Below, in pieces: positions 9,833 to 18,052 of a stretch of DNA of 33,759 nt (position 1 is its first letter; every line of letters starts with the position of its first letter). The position numbers and the translations under genes were made by a program. The DNA lies in contig JAFGCU010000023.1 in the NCBI GenBank assembly GCA_016932475.1, forward strand, positions 1-33,759. Reading direction: 5' to 3'. This stretch comes from Anaerolineales bacterium. Lineage in GTDB: Bacteria > Chloroflexota > Anaerolineae > Anaerolineales > RBG-16-64-43. Under the pieces are notes generated by a model, which did no database searches, had not been told where the DNA came from, and was given only the letters and a program-made list of their open reading frames with translations.

Positions 9833-10045
9833 CCGGAATTGTTTTCCCGGTCACCCGGGAGGTTTCAGCCGGAGAACGGCAGGAGAATCCTGCTTTTTGG
9901 GGGGAAGAGAACGGGCAATGGCATGCCCGGAGGGTATCCGCTGATCCTTCGATTTTCTCCCGGAGAAAATTTCCGGGATTAGCCCGGCGTCGAAGCCGGG
10001 AGCCCTCACCTCGTCAACCGGCCCCCTTCCGGTCCATGCGCTGTT
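9833..10045 (-). ncRNA. glmS ribozyme (glucosamine-6-phosphate-activated self-cleaving leader)
   Basis: Reading the minus strand upstream of glmS, the conserved blocks of the glmS ribozyme occur in order. They are AGCGC (predicted cleavage between A10042 and G10041); a small hairpin ACCGG/CCGGT; GTTGACGAGG; GAGGG pairing later with CCCTC; AATCGA; GCGGATACCCTCCGGG; a CGGGCA/TGCCCG hairpin; and the P4-like block CCCGGGTGACCGGGAAAACAA. Extra hairpins sit between the core blocks (CCCGGC/GCCGGG, TTTTCTCC/GGAGAAAA and GCAGGA/TCCTGC). The RNA would cut its own mRNA when GlcN6P, the product of the encoded enzyme, accumulates. It is about 160 nt upstream of the glmS start. The ordered blocks, the pairings and the position before glmS together make this a strong call, although it was not checked against a covariance model. 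Confidence 0.85.
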
Positions 10046-10090
10046 CTTCCCGAAAGTTTGTTCCACCTCCTTGCTTGTGAAGATAAAAAA

Positions 10091-10099
10091 ATTCTACCA
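10091..10099 (-). promoter_or_regulatory. Extended -10 promoter of glmS
   Basis: On the minus strand TGGTAGAAT is an extended -10 element (TGnTAGAAT). It is placed so that transcription would begin about 40 nt before the ribozyme cleavage site. No good -35 box is seen. Confidence 0.45.
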
Positions 10100-10275
10100 C
10101 GGTTGCGGACCGCGCCATCCGGGCGATTATTCCGCCGGGATTTTGGAAATCGCAAGATTCATTCCCTGACGAAAAAACTTGGTTTTCTTTGAAATCCTGT
10201 TTTCCCCGGGATTTTTCGCCATTTTTATCCCCTTCTTACGGTTTTCCAGCGGGCGCAAAGTTAACATTGATTGTT

Positions 10276-10298
10276 GATTTATTGCGGCGCAATAAATC
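10276..10298. promoter_or_regulatory. Perfect AT-rich inverted repeat in the divergent region
   Basis: Arms GATTTATTGC and GCAATAAATC, 10 bp each, around a 3-nt GGC centre, 49 bp upstream of the HD-GYP gene. The AT-rich arms and central symmetry suit an operator for a dimeric regulator rather than a terminator. Confidence 0.45.
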
Positions 10299-10346
10299 CG
10301 GTTTTTCATGTCCCTCCTTAAGCCGGTTGCAGGATGCAAGGGTAAT

Positions 10347-12698
10347 ATGGCGATTCCTCTGCGGTTATTGATCGTTGAAGACTCCCCGGATGATGCGGAA
10401 CTGCTTTTGCGCGAACTGCGCCGGGCCGGGTATGACGTGGAGGCCAGCCGGGTGGAGGACGAGGAACACTTCCTCGCCGGGCTCCACGACCTGCCGCAGA
10501 TCATCCTCATGGATTACCGCCTCCCCGAATTCAGCGCCCTGCGCGGGCTGGCCATTTTACGCGAGCGCTCTCTCAATATTCCCTGCATTGTCATCAGCGG
10601 CATCCTGAGCGATGAAACCGCGGTCGAATGCATCCGCCAGGGAGCCGCGGATTACCTGCTCAAGGACCGATTGGCCCGGCTGGGCGCGGCCGTCGAGCGC
10701 GCGATCACGGAGAAGGAGGTCAAGGCCGATAAACACCGGACGGAACAGGCGCTGCACGAGAGCGAAGCGCAATTCCTGCGCCTGACGGAAAACGCCGCCG
10801 ACATCATCCTGCGTTACCGGAGGGGCGCCGATCCCTGCTTCCTGTACATCAACCCCTCGGTCCGGAAAATAACCGGTTTCTCGCAGGAGGAATTCTACGC
10901 GGCGCCGCAGCTGTGGGCGGAACGGGTCTCGGTCGACGGGCAGGGGGAGGCGCTTGAGGCCGAGAGCGACCGCACCGGCATCGCGCTGGTCCAACTCGGC
11001 CCGAAACTGCGATTCCTGCGCAAAGACGGCACCACCGCATGGCTGGAGCAGCGCGTGGTGACGGTCCAAAACGGTTCGGAGGATGCCGATACCGTGGAAG
11101 GCGTCATCCGCGATATCACCGAAAACGAGCAGCGCGACCGCGAACTTAAGGCGATCGCTTCGGTGGCCAGCGCGATGCGCTCCGCCCCGACCCGCACCGA
11201 TATTTACCCCATCGTGCTGCAACAATTAATGGATCTGCTCCAGGCCGACGGAGTCGCCCTGGCGATGAAGGACGGCGCCAACGACGATATGGTCGTCGAG
11301 CTGGCGATCGGCGTGTGGGCCGACCGGACCGGAAAGCGGATCGGTCATGCCTTTTCCAACAGCGGGGGCATCACCCAGCCGGTGCGCGACGCGCGGGGAA
11401 TGATGAACGGGCTGGCGGATGTGGTGTGCGTCCCCATGATTTCGCAGGGACAGACGATCGGAGTGCTGTGGGCGGGATGCAACGCCGAAATCAGCGACGA
11501 GGAAGTCCGCATTCTGAGCGCCGTGGCCGACATCGCCGCCAACGCGCTGCGCCGGGCGGCCCTCCACGAACAGACCCAGCGCCGGTTGCAGCACATCACC
11601 GCCCTGCGCGCGATCGATATGGCGATCACCTCGAGCCTGGATTTGCGCGTCACGTTGAATTTTTTCCTCGACCAGGTGACCATCCGGCTCGGGATTCACG
11701 CCGCCTCGGTCCTGCTCCTGGACCCGCGCACCCAGATCCTGCAATTCACCGCCGGGCGGGGGTTCCACACCCAGGCGCTGCACCACACCAAGCTGCGCCT
11801 GGGCGAAGGGGTGGCCGGGCGGGCGGCGCTCGAACGGCGGATGATCCACATTCCGGATCTGACGAAATCCTCCGAGGCCTTCCGCCGGGCGCCGATGCTG
11901 ACGGAGGAAGGGTTCGTCTCATATTTTGCCGCGCCGCTGATGGCCAAAGGCCAGGTCAAGGGCGTGCTGGAGATTTTCCACCGCGCGCCGCTCGAGCCCG
12001 ATAACGAATGGCTGGAATTCCTCGATACGCTCGCGGTCCAGGCCGCCATCGCGATCGACAATGCCGGCCTGTTCGAGGGGCTGCAGCGCTCGAACCTGGA
12101 GCTCGCGATGGCGTATGACGCCACCATCGAAGGCTGGTCGCGCGCACTGGATCTGCGCGACCGGGAGACCGAAGGCCACACCCTCCGGGTGACGGATATG
12201 ACCCTGCGGCTGGCGCGGTCGATGGGCGTGACCGAGGAGGAACTGGTGCACATGCGGCGCGGCGCCCTGCTGCACGACATCGGCAAGATGGGCATCCCCG
12301 ACAACATCCTCCTCAAGCCGGGCCCGCTGACGGACGAGGAGTGGCTCGTGATGCGCCGCCATCCGGAGTACGCGTATGAATTGCTGTCGCTGGTTAATTA
12401 CCTGCGCCCGGCGCTGCTGATACCCTATTGTCATCATGAGAAATGGGACGGCACGGGCTATCCGCGCGGGTTGCGCGAAGAGGCGATCCCGCTCGCGGCG
12501 CGTTTGTTCGCCGTCGTGGACGTCTGGGACGCGCTGCGCTCGGAGCGCCCGTACCGGCAGGCGTGGCCGGCCGATAAGGTCCGCGGATATTTAATGGAGC
12601 AATCGGGGAAGCATTTCGATCCCCAGGCGCTTTCCATGTTTATAAAATTGCTGGATCAGGAGGAAGCCGCCGGAGTGCCGGCGGAGAGGCGGAATTAA
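10347..12698 (+). CDS. REC-PAS-GAF-GAF-HD-GYP protein, predicted c-di-GMP phosphodiesterase
   Basis: A 783-residue multi-domain regulator. It has a receiver domain (1-120, phospho-acceptor Asp56 in LMDYRLP), a PAS domain (138-260), GAF 1 (about 265-405), GAF 2 (about 415-575), and a C-terminal HD-GYP domain (about 590-765) with LLHDIGKMGIP and DGTGYPRGL. HD-GYP domains hydrolyse cyclic di-GMP; both the HD pair and the GYP triad are intact, so activity is expected. I chose the ATG at 10347 (MAIPLRLLIVED) with AAGGG just upstream over an ATG at 10308 that lacks a ribosome binding site. Its stop overlaps that of the convergent CheY gene. No GGDEF partner is in the window. Confidence 0.92.
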   Translation: MAIPLRLLIVEDSPDDAELLLRELRRAGYDVEASRVEDEEHFLAGLHDLPQIILMDYRLPEFSALRGLAILRERSLNIPCIVISGILSDETAVECIRQGAADYLLKDRLARLGAAVERAITEKEVKADKHRTEQALHESEAQFLRLTENAADIILRYRRGADPCFLYINPSVRKITGFSQEEFYAAPQLWAERVSVDGQGEALEAESDRTGIALVQLGPKLRFLRKDGTTAWLEQRVVTVQNGSEDADTVEGVIRDITENEQRDRELKAIASVASAMRSAPTRTDIYPIVLQQLMDLLQADGVALAMKDGANDDMVVELAIGVWADRTGKRIGHAFSNSGGITQPVRDARGMMNGLADVVCVPMISQGQTIGVLWAGCNAEISDEEVRILSAVADIAANALRRAALHEQTQRRLQHITALRAIDMAITSSLDLRVTLNFFLDQVTIRLGIHAASVLLLDPRTQILQFTAGRGFHTQALHHTKLRLGEGVAGRAALERRMIHIPDLTKSSEAFRRAPMLTEEGFVSYFAAPLMAKGQVKGVLEIFHRAPLEPDNEWLEFLDTLAVQAAIAIDNAGLFEGLQRSNLELAMAYDATIEGWSRALDLRDRETEGHTLRVTDMTLRLARSMGVTEEELVHMRRGALLHDIGKMGIPDNILLKPGPLTDEEWLVMRRHPEYAYELLSLVNYLRPALLIPYCHHEKWDGTGYPRGLREEAIPLAARLFAVVDVWDALRSERPYRQAWPADKVRGYLMEQSGKHFDPQALSMFIKLLDQEEAAGVPAERRN

Positions 12699-13060
12699 AG
12701 CGCTATCCCCAATATTTTGTGTATGACCCCGAGGATCCGTTCCTTCTCGACGGGCTTGATGACGAAATCCTTCGCGCCCGCCCGGATGGCCTGCAACACC
12801 AGTGTTTCCTGCCCCAAGGAAGAAAGCATGACAACCTTGGCGTCCGGTTGGGCCGCAAGGATTTCCTTCAGCGCAGCCAAGCCGTCTTTTTCCGGCATGG
12901 AAATGTCCATCAGGACGATATCCGGCTTTTCGGTCTGAAACAGCTCGACAGCCTTCCCGCCGTTATCGGCTTCCACAACGGAAAAGCCCTCGATGGCCAG
13001 CAGGCGGGCTGTTTGGACCCGAAGGAATTCGGCGTCATCCGCGATGAGGATTTTCGGCAT
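12695..13060 (-). CDS. CheY-like single-domain response regulator
   Basis: A 121-residue receiver domain: acidic pair in LIADDAEF, phospho-acceptor Asp52 in LMDISMPEKDG, Ser80 switch position and Lys102 in FVIKPVEK. The start is ATG 13060, with GGGAGGG five bases upstream. Its stop lies within a TTAA shared with the stop of the convergent HD-GYP gene, so the two 3' ends overlap by 4 bp. It has no output domain and probably acts on a partner protein. Confidence 0.93.
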   Translation of the reverse strand: MPKILIADDAEFLRVQTARLLAIEGFSVVEADNGGKAVELFQTEKPDIVLMDISMPEKDGLAALKEILAAQPDAKVVMLSSLGQETLVLQAIRAGAKDFVIKPVEKERILGVIHKILGIAL

Positions 13061-13285
13061 CCGATCCCTCCCTGCGTCTGGACCTGTCACCCTCCGCCCG
13101 GTCCGCATGCATGAACTCCGGGGGTGATGATTTTCGGATAGGATTTTATTCTAACGCATCCCGGGAAAAAACGCAGTGTGATTTTCTTCCGGTGCGCGGT
13201 TTGCCGGACCGGCGCGAAGCAAGGCGATGTTATCGTAAACGTCCGCAGGAATCCGCTGATCTGGCGGCGGGAGTCCGCCCCCGGA

Positions 13286-13320
13286 CCAATTGGGTTTTTA
13301 TTCCGCGGGAACCTAATTGG
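13286..13320 (+). promoter_or_regulatory. Hairpin adjoining a ribosome binding site
   Basis: Arms CCAATTGGGTT (13286-13296) and AACCTAATTGG (13310-13320) pair at 10 of 11 positions, the odd pair being a G-U in RNA, around a 13-nt loop. The last two bases of the 3' arm are the first bases of the GGGGAG ribosome binding site of the frame at 13330, so folding could limit its translation. Confidence 0.35.
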
Positions 13321-13329
13321 GGAGAGCGG

Positions 13330-13398
13330 ATGGCCTATTTCGATTGGAGCGTCAACCGGGTTGGGAACGGCGAAATCATCCCGGCGGCGCCAGACTGA
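13330..13398 (+). pseudogene. 22-residue frame resembling the N-terminus of bacteriohemerythrin
   Basis: ATG five bases after GGGGAG (13319-13324). The peptide MAYFDWSVNRVGNGEII resembles the hemerythrin start pattern F-x-W-S-x4-VG-x2-EID-x-QH, but the frame ends after PAAPD and no iron-ligand histidines follow in any frame. It may be a decayed hemerythrin gene, a regulatory peptide or chance. Apart from this and the hairpin before it, the 400-bp gap 13061-13460 shows nothing recognisable. Confidence 0.25.
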
Positions 13399-13460
13399 CC
13401 GGTGCTGTTACGGGCCTGGGGGGTGCGGAACGGGGCGCGGTCTGAAAAGCCGCCCGCGGA

Positions 13461-13736
13461 TTAATCCGACGGCGCCGGGGGCTGCGGTTCCTCCGGATCT
13501 TCCGACAACATGGTCCGCAATCCGTCCGGTCCGGGCGGTTCCGGCCGGAGAACCGGCGGTTCGACCAGTTGGGATTGTTGCTGGGTCGCGTCCAGCAGCT
13601 CGCTGCGCAGGATGGTCACTTCCCGGGGCGCGTCAATTCCCAATTTCACCTTCTCCCCCTCCACACCCAGCACGGTTATGGTGATGTTGCCGCCGATTAC
13701 GACACTCTCCTCGGTGCGTCGTGTCAGGACCAGCAC
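13461..13736 (-). CDS. csrA: CsrA translational regulator with a proline-rich tail
   Basis: A 91-residue protein. CsrA dimers bind GGA motifs in mRNA leaders and block or alter translation. The first 60 residues are a full CsrA domain: LVLTRRTEESVVIGG at the start and KLGIDAPREVTILRSE with the RNA-binding Arg near its end. About 30 residues rich in Pro and Glu (QLVEPPVLRPEPP and on) extend beyond the usual length of about 60. I place the start at GTG 13736, six bases after GGAGG, because the family begins at this Leu-Val-Leu-Thr. It lies downstream of the flhF-like gene on the same strand but after a terminator and with its own -10 box. Confidence 0.93.
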   Translation of the reverse strand: MLVLTRRTEESVVIGGNITITVLGVEGEKVKLGIDAPREVTILRSELLDATQQQSQLVEPPVLRPEPPGPDGLRTMLSEDPEEPQPPAPSD

Positions 13737-13775
13737 AATACACCTCCCTGTCTCCCATGGTTCCCTCGATCTTCC

Positions 13776-13781
13776 ATTATA
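13776..13781 (-). promoter_or_regulatory. -10 box of csrA
   Basis: On the minus strand a consensus TATAAT lies about 40 bp before the csrA GTG and after the upstream terminator, giving csrA its own promoter. The -35 hexamer is not obvious. Confidence 0.5.
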
Positions 13782-13793
13782 TATCAATGCGTC

Positions 13794-13830
13794 ACAAGAA
13801 AATCGCCCCGGGTGTGAGAGCCGGGGCGAT
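13794..13830 (-). terminator. Rho-independent terminator after the flhF-like gene
   Basis: Stem ATCGCCCCGG / CCGGGGCGAT with an 8-10 nt loop, followed on the minus strand by TTTTCTTGT. It separates flhF from csrA transcription. Confidence 0.75.
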
Positions 13831-13898
13831 GAGTTGAGCTTATCGCGGTCTATGACCGGGTGCGCGCGGTGGAACGGCGCTGCGCGCGAGGTTGTGAA

Positions 13899-15044
13899 TC
13901 AGAAGGGCTTCTCTCCCATCAGGTGATTCACCAGCAGAGACGTTTCCCCGGTGTGCAGGTCGCCCTGGATCCGCGGTCCGTGAGAAAGGAAGGCCACCGG
14001 CAGCTGGCTTTGATGGAGGAAGTTGAACAGCTCGCCGAGGCTCCGGGTTTCGTCCAGCCGCGTGATGACGACGCCGCCGATCCCCAGATGGGAGTATGCG
14101 GCGTACATCTCGCGCAGGTCGGATTCCTTCGCGGTGGCCGGGGCCACCCAGAGGATGTGCCGGTCCGGGATTTGCGCCATAAGAGCGTCGAGCTCGCCGA
14201 GCTCCGCCTTGCGGTACGGGTTGCATCCGGGGGTATCCACAAGCGATATCTCGGATTCGGAATCCCGGCGCAGGAGAGACGGCAGTTCCTCCGGCCGGTA
14301 GGTGAGGTGCAGCGGAATGCCGAGCGGGGCGGTGAACGCCTGGGCTTTCGCAATGGCACCCGCCCGGGTGGTGTCCGAGGAGATCCAGTGCACCTGTTTT
14401 CCGAGAGCCCGCATCGCATAGGAGGCGATTTTCGCGCAGGCGCTGGTTTTCCCGCAGCCGCTCGGGCCGATCAGGAAAATGACTTTCCGGCGGATCAGGC
14501 AGGTTCCCCCGTCGGAGCGCAGCCGCCGCAGCAATTCCTGCCGGACGAGTTCGCGGCTCAAACCTTCATCGCCGAGGATCCGGTCGTTCGAACCGTCGCG
14601 GATGGTTTGCATGATCTGCGACAGCCAAACGGGATCCACGCCCTCGGATTTCAGATGGTCGTGCGCCAGGGCCAGGGCGTGCGGGAGGCTGGGCGGTGCG
14701 GATGCCGCCGGCTTCGTTTCCGATCCGGGCGCGGTCTTCACCTCCGGCTTGCCGGAGGCGCCGCCGGGGATCGCGGCCGGGGAGGGAATGCCGCCCTGAT
14801 CCTCCCGGGTGGATTGTGCCTCCTGCACTTCGCCGGCGGAGGCCGGTTCATCCGGGTCGGAATACAACGCATCCACCGCGGACGGCATGGCCACCACCTC
14901 GATCCCGGAGCGGCGCCACAATTGCCACGACGGCCCGGCGGGGATCGGGTGGACGGAGACGATCAGCGCCCGGGTTCCGAGCGCTTTCTCGACGGCGGCC
15001 AGCGCCGCAGGCATTGTCTTCGCGCGGAAGGCGCGGGGCATCAT
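13899..15044 (-). CDS. flhF: FlhF-like SRP-family GTPase
   Basis: A 381-residue protein. FlhF is an SRP-type GTPase that places and numbers polar flagella. The N-terminus RAFRAKTMPAALAAVEKALG is the usual FlhF basic region; a Pro/Ser-rich linker covers about 64-120. The NG domain has GPSGCGKT (P-loop, 193-200), DTTRAGA (224-230), DTPGCN (270-275) and TRLDE (328-332). DTPG replaces the DTAG usual in the family. The start at ATG 15044 is preferred because of GGGGAAG just upstream and the match to family N-termini; the frame stays open to 15128. No other flagellar gene is in the window, so a role in another polar or surface structure is possible. Confidence 0.82.
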   Translation of the reverse strand: MMPRAFRAKTMPAALAAVEKALGTRALIVSVHPIPAGPSWQLWRRSGIEVVAMPSAVDALYSDPDEPASAGEVQEAQSTREDQGGIPSPAAIPGGASGKPEVKTAPGSETKPAASAPPSLPHALALAHDHLKSEGVDPVWLSQIMQTIRDGSNDRILGDEGLSRELVRQELLRRLRSDGGTCLIRRKVIFLIGPSGCGKTSACAKIASYAMRALGKQVHWISSDTTRAGAIAKAQAFTAPLGIPLHLTYRPEELPSLLRRDSESEISLVDTPGCNPYRKAELGELDALMAQIPDRHILWVAPATAKESDLREMYAAYSHLGIGGVVITRLDETRSLGELFNFLHQSQLPVAFLSHGPRIQGDLHTGETSLLVNHLMGEKPF

Positions 15045-15749
15045 GCGTCTTCCCCGGGCGGCGGATTTATCGTTCACGTTCATTCCATGCACTGACATGC
15101 TCCATCCCGGTCGAAAAACCTGTCGCAAGAATCATATGAGTTTTGGATCCGAAGGATGCGGAATCCAATCTGAAATACAATACTGTCAGCATATCCGCCC
15201 GCCACTCCGAATACCGTAAAAGGCCGGTGAACAGCCGATGAATTCCCGATAAATTGGGTGAAAAAAGGGGATCGGCTTTTTTATGGGTTCCCTTCTCCCC
15301 CGCCGGCCGGACGGCCGGTCCCGGCGTTGGGTTTACGACTTACTTATGACACGCCCGGAACAATCCGGCACCCGCCCGCGCCCCCTTGTATTCGCGGCAT
15401 TTCCTTGGCAAACAAAAAGCGGACCACTCGCAGGGATGGCGGGACTCTTTACTACTGGGACTTAATGGGAATTTTATGGCCGGGTTTTTTTTACAAACTT
15501 ACTATAAGGATAACCAACTCCCCCTCAGTATCGGCCAATCCCAGCGGTATCTTCCACGAATTTGCCTGCGCGGATTGATCGATGCGTTTTGAGCGGGATA
15601 TTTGTCTGCGTCGGTATGGCCGGACGGCAGGCCGCGCCGGACAGGCTGCTTTGGAAAATTAATATTCCGCAGGATAGATCTGCCACGGAGAAAAAAATGG
15701 TTTCCGTTCCATCCGGGCGAATTCGCATACGCGGGGGTTGGATGACGGC
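15045..15749. other. Gene-poor stretch between flhF and the hybrid kinase
   Basis: About 700 bp without a convincing gene. It contains a 16-bp palindrome (CCGGCCG/CGGCCGG at 15303-15318), an AAAAAAG/CTTTTTT pairing near 15264-15282, and a T8 tract at about 15483-15491. Open frames here lack ribosome binding sites and recognisable proteins. It must hold the promoters of the two divergent transcription units, but no clear -35/-10 pair was found. Confidence 0.5.
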
Positions 15750-17351
15750 ATGACCGACGCCACCAGCCGTCCGGTTTCGCATTTTATCGGCGCGGACCAT
15801 GGCGAAGGCCGTTCCGGCGAAACCGGCGATTCCCCGCCGCCGCAGGCGAAGGTCCGCGTGCTGCTGGTGGACGACGATATTAATTATTCCTCGCTCGTCA
15901 AGGACGTCCTGGGATTTGCGGAAAATTATTCGATGGACCGGGCCGCCAACCTGCGGGAAATGTGGTCGCTCCTCGAACGCGGCGCGTACGATGTGCTGCT
16001 CTTGGATTACAGTTTCCCGGACGGCACGGGGCTGGATGCGCTGAACAAGATGGTGGAACAGAAGCGTCAGATCCCCATCATCATCGTTACCGGGCGCGGC
16101 GATGAACGCGTCGCCGCCCAGGCGATCCAGCAGGGGGCGATCGACTATCTGGTCAAGAGCCCGGAGACCGTGTTTGAGCTTCCGGTCCTGATCAACAAAG
16201 CGGTCCGCAATTATGCCTACCAAATCGAGCGGATCCGGTCGCTGGAAAAAATCCGCTATCAGGCGCTGCTGCTGGACAACGTCCGGGACGCCGTGGTGGT
16301 CTGGGATTCGGACGGAAAAATCACCTTTTGGAATCCCGCCGCCGAACGGCTCTACGGCTGGCCGGCTTCGCAAATGATCGGGCGCGGGGTGGGGGAGGTT
16401 TATGCCGTCCTGTTCTCGCCGCCGCCGGTGCTGATGCCCGCGGACGCCGGCTCGCCGGTCGAGGTGGAGCGTTCCGCGCGCACCAATCACGGGGAAACCA
16501 TTTGGATCGGATCGCGGATCACCGAGCTGCGCGACGAATATTCCGGGAACCCGTTCCTGGGTTTCATCGATGTGACCCGCGACATCACGATCCGCAAGCA
16601 GGCCGAGGAGCAGATCCGGGCCGCGCAATCGAGCCTGGTGGAGAACGCCCGCCTGGCCGCGCTCGGCGAATTGGCCTCCGGAGTAGCGCATCAGATCAAC
16701 AACCCCCTGACGGCGATCATCGCCGAAGCGCAGATCCTCGGCCGCCAGCTGGCGCCCGACTCGCCGGCGCGGGAAAGCACCGCGATCATCGAACAGGCCG
16801 GCTGGAAGGCCCAGCAGGCGGTGCAGGATCTGCTGGAATTTTCGCGCGCCAGCCCCGATACGCTGCAGAGCGTGTCGGTCAACGAAACCATCCAAAAAGC
16901 GGTGCGCATGGTCGGCGCCCCGATCCAGGCCGGCGGGGGCGGATTGGAAATTCAGCTCGCGGAAGATCTCCCGACCGTGCAGGGCTACCCCGCACGGCTG
17001 GAAGACATGTGGGTCAACCTGCTGCTTCTGGCCCGCGACGCCATTGCCGACGGGTCGCCGCACCGGATCTTCGTCCGGTCCAGCGCGCGCGCGGATAAAT
17101 CGGTGATCGTGGAAGTGGGCGACGACGGCCGGGAAATTCCCGCCCATGAACTCGACACGCTGTTCGAGCCGCATTTCGCCGGCGCCGTGGCGGGGCGCGG
17201 AAACGGGATGGAGTTCAGCATTTGCAGGGAGATCGCGCGCCAGCATGGAGGCCAGATCCGCGCAACCTCCATGGCGGATTTTGGTACAATCGTCGCAGTC
17301 GAGCTTCCCACGGAGGTCGGCAATGGATTTGGCGAACATCCTGGTCATTGA
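15750..17351 (+). CDS. Receiver-PAS-histidine kinase hybrid with degenerate ATP-binding motifs
   Basis: A 533-residue protein. Domains: receiver (34-155; Asp86 in LLLDYSFPDG), PAS (about 165-285; ITFWNPAAERLYGW), HisKA with phospho-acceptor His314 in GVAHQINNPLTA, and a HATPase_c-like domain (about 385-520). In that domain the N box reads WVNLLLLARDA, with Leu427 where the second Asn is expected. The G1 box reads GDDGREI (Glu462 for the second Gly), and G2 reads GRGNGMEFS (Glu488 for Gly). The neighbouring kinase has all three intact. ATP binding may be lost or altered, making this a possible pseudokinase or regulatory partner. ATG 15750 is my start; a TTG at 15738 is an alternative. It overlaps the next gene by 29 bp. 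Confidence 0.9.
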   Translation: MTDATSRPVSHFIGADHGEGRSGETGDSPPPQAKVRVLLVDDDINYSSLVKDVLGFAENYSMDRAANLREMWSLLERGAYDVLLLDYSFPDGTGLDALNKMVEQKRQIPIIIVTGRGDERVAAQAIQQGAIDYLVKSPETVFELPVLINKAVRNYAYQIERIRSLEKIRYQALLLDNVRDAVVVWDSDGKITFWNPAAERLYGWPASQMIGRGVGEVYAVLFSPPPVLMPADAGSPVEVERSARTNHGETIWIGSRITELRDEYSGNPFLGFIDVTRDITIRKQAEEQIRAAQSSLVENARLAALGELASGVAHQINNPLTAIIAEAQILGRQLAPDSPARESTAIIEQAGWKAQQAVQDLLEFSRASPDTLQSVSVNETIQKAVRMVGAPIQAGGGGLEIQLAEDLPTVQGYPARLEDMWVNLLLLARDAIADGSPHRIFVRSSARADKSVIVEVGDDGREIPAHELDTLFEPHFAGAVAGRGNGMEFSICREIARQHGGQIRATSMADFGTIVAVELPTEVGNGFGEHPGH

Positions 17352-18042
17352 AGACGATGATATTGTCGCCCGGACGATCGAACGCAGCCTCCGTGGCGAG
17401 GAGTTCAGGGTGGATCTGGCCTCCAGCGGAGTGGAAGGCCTCAAGGCCGCCCGCCGCAACCGGCCGGACCTGATCATCCTCGACGTCATCATGCCGGGCA
17501 TGGACGGCTACGCGGTGTGCCGGGAAATCCGCGCCGATCCGGTCCTGACCCATATCCCGGTCCTGTTCCTGACGGCCAAGATCAAGGACGAAGACAAGAT
17601 CACCGGGTTCAACGCCGGGGCCGACGATTACCTCTGCAAACCGTTCAACATCGACGAATTAATTCTGCGGGTGCGCGCCATCCTGCGCCGGACCCAGCGC
17701 CAGGCGGCCGCGCAGGCTCCCTCGGGAACTGCGGTGAAGGTGGGGGATTACACCCTCGATACCGCGACCTTCGAACTGCAGACGCCGCACCGCGGCAAGG
17801 TCCGCCTGACCCCGGTGCAGTACGACCTCCTGTACCACCTCATGAGTCACCCCGGACAGATCTATTCCCCCATGCGGCTCCTGAACGAAGTCTGGGATTA
17901 TCCGACCGACACGGGCTCGCCGGATCTGGTCCGCGTGCATGTAAAGAATTTGCGCGAACTTGTGGAACTCGATCCGCGCACGCCGACATTCATCCGCACC
18001 GTTCCCGGTTACGGATATACGGTCACCACCGATCCCGCGTAG
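17323..18042 (+). CDS. OmpR-family response regulator
   Basis: A 239-residue transcription factor. Receiver domain (1-120): acidic pair in VIEDDD, phospho-acceptor Asp54 in ILDVIMPGMDG, Thr in LTAK, Lys in CKPF. A winged-helix DNA-binding domain follows (about 140-235; RLTPVQYDLLYHLM, HVKNLRELVE, RTVPGYGYTV). The ATG at 17323 follows CGGAGG by six bases and lies inside the 3' end of the preceding kinase gene (29-bp overlap), so translation is probably coupled. It is followed ten bases later by a second kinase, which makes it the likely common target of both. Confidence 0.95.
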   Translation: MDLANILVIEDDDIVARTIERSLRGEEFRVDLASSGVEGLKAARRNRPDLIILDVIMPGMDGYAVCREIRADPVLTHIPVLFLTAKIKDEDKITGFNAGADDYLCKPFNIDELILRVRAILRRTQRQAAAQAPSGTAVKVGDYTLDTATFELQTPHRGKVRLTPVQYDLLYHLMSHPGQIYSPMRLLNEVWDYPTDTGSPDLVRVHVKNLRELVELDPRTPTFIRTVPGYGYTVTTDPA

Positions 18043-18052
18043 GCAGTCACCG

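Noticed and set aside
13860-15095. Long open frame antisense to flhF
   Set aside because: Composition artefact; the minus strand carries the GTPase motifs.
15395-15500. Possible cyclic-di-GMP (GEMM) riboswitch before the hybrid kinase
   Set aside because: GGCAAAC, GGGAC, CTTAA and GCCGGGTT occur in a suggestive order, but the invariant GCAAAGC segment is absent and the helices do not pair convincingly.
15258-15578. Possible 106-residue protein upstream of the hybrid kinase
   Set aside because: Low-complexity Pro/Arg-rich start, no ribosome binding site and no family resemblance.
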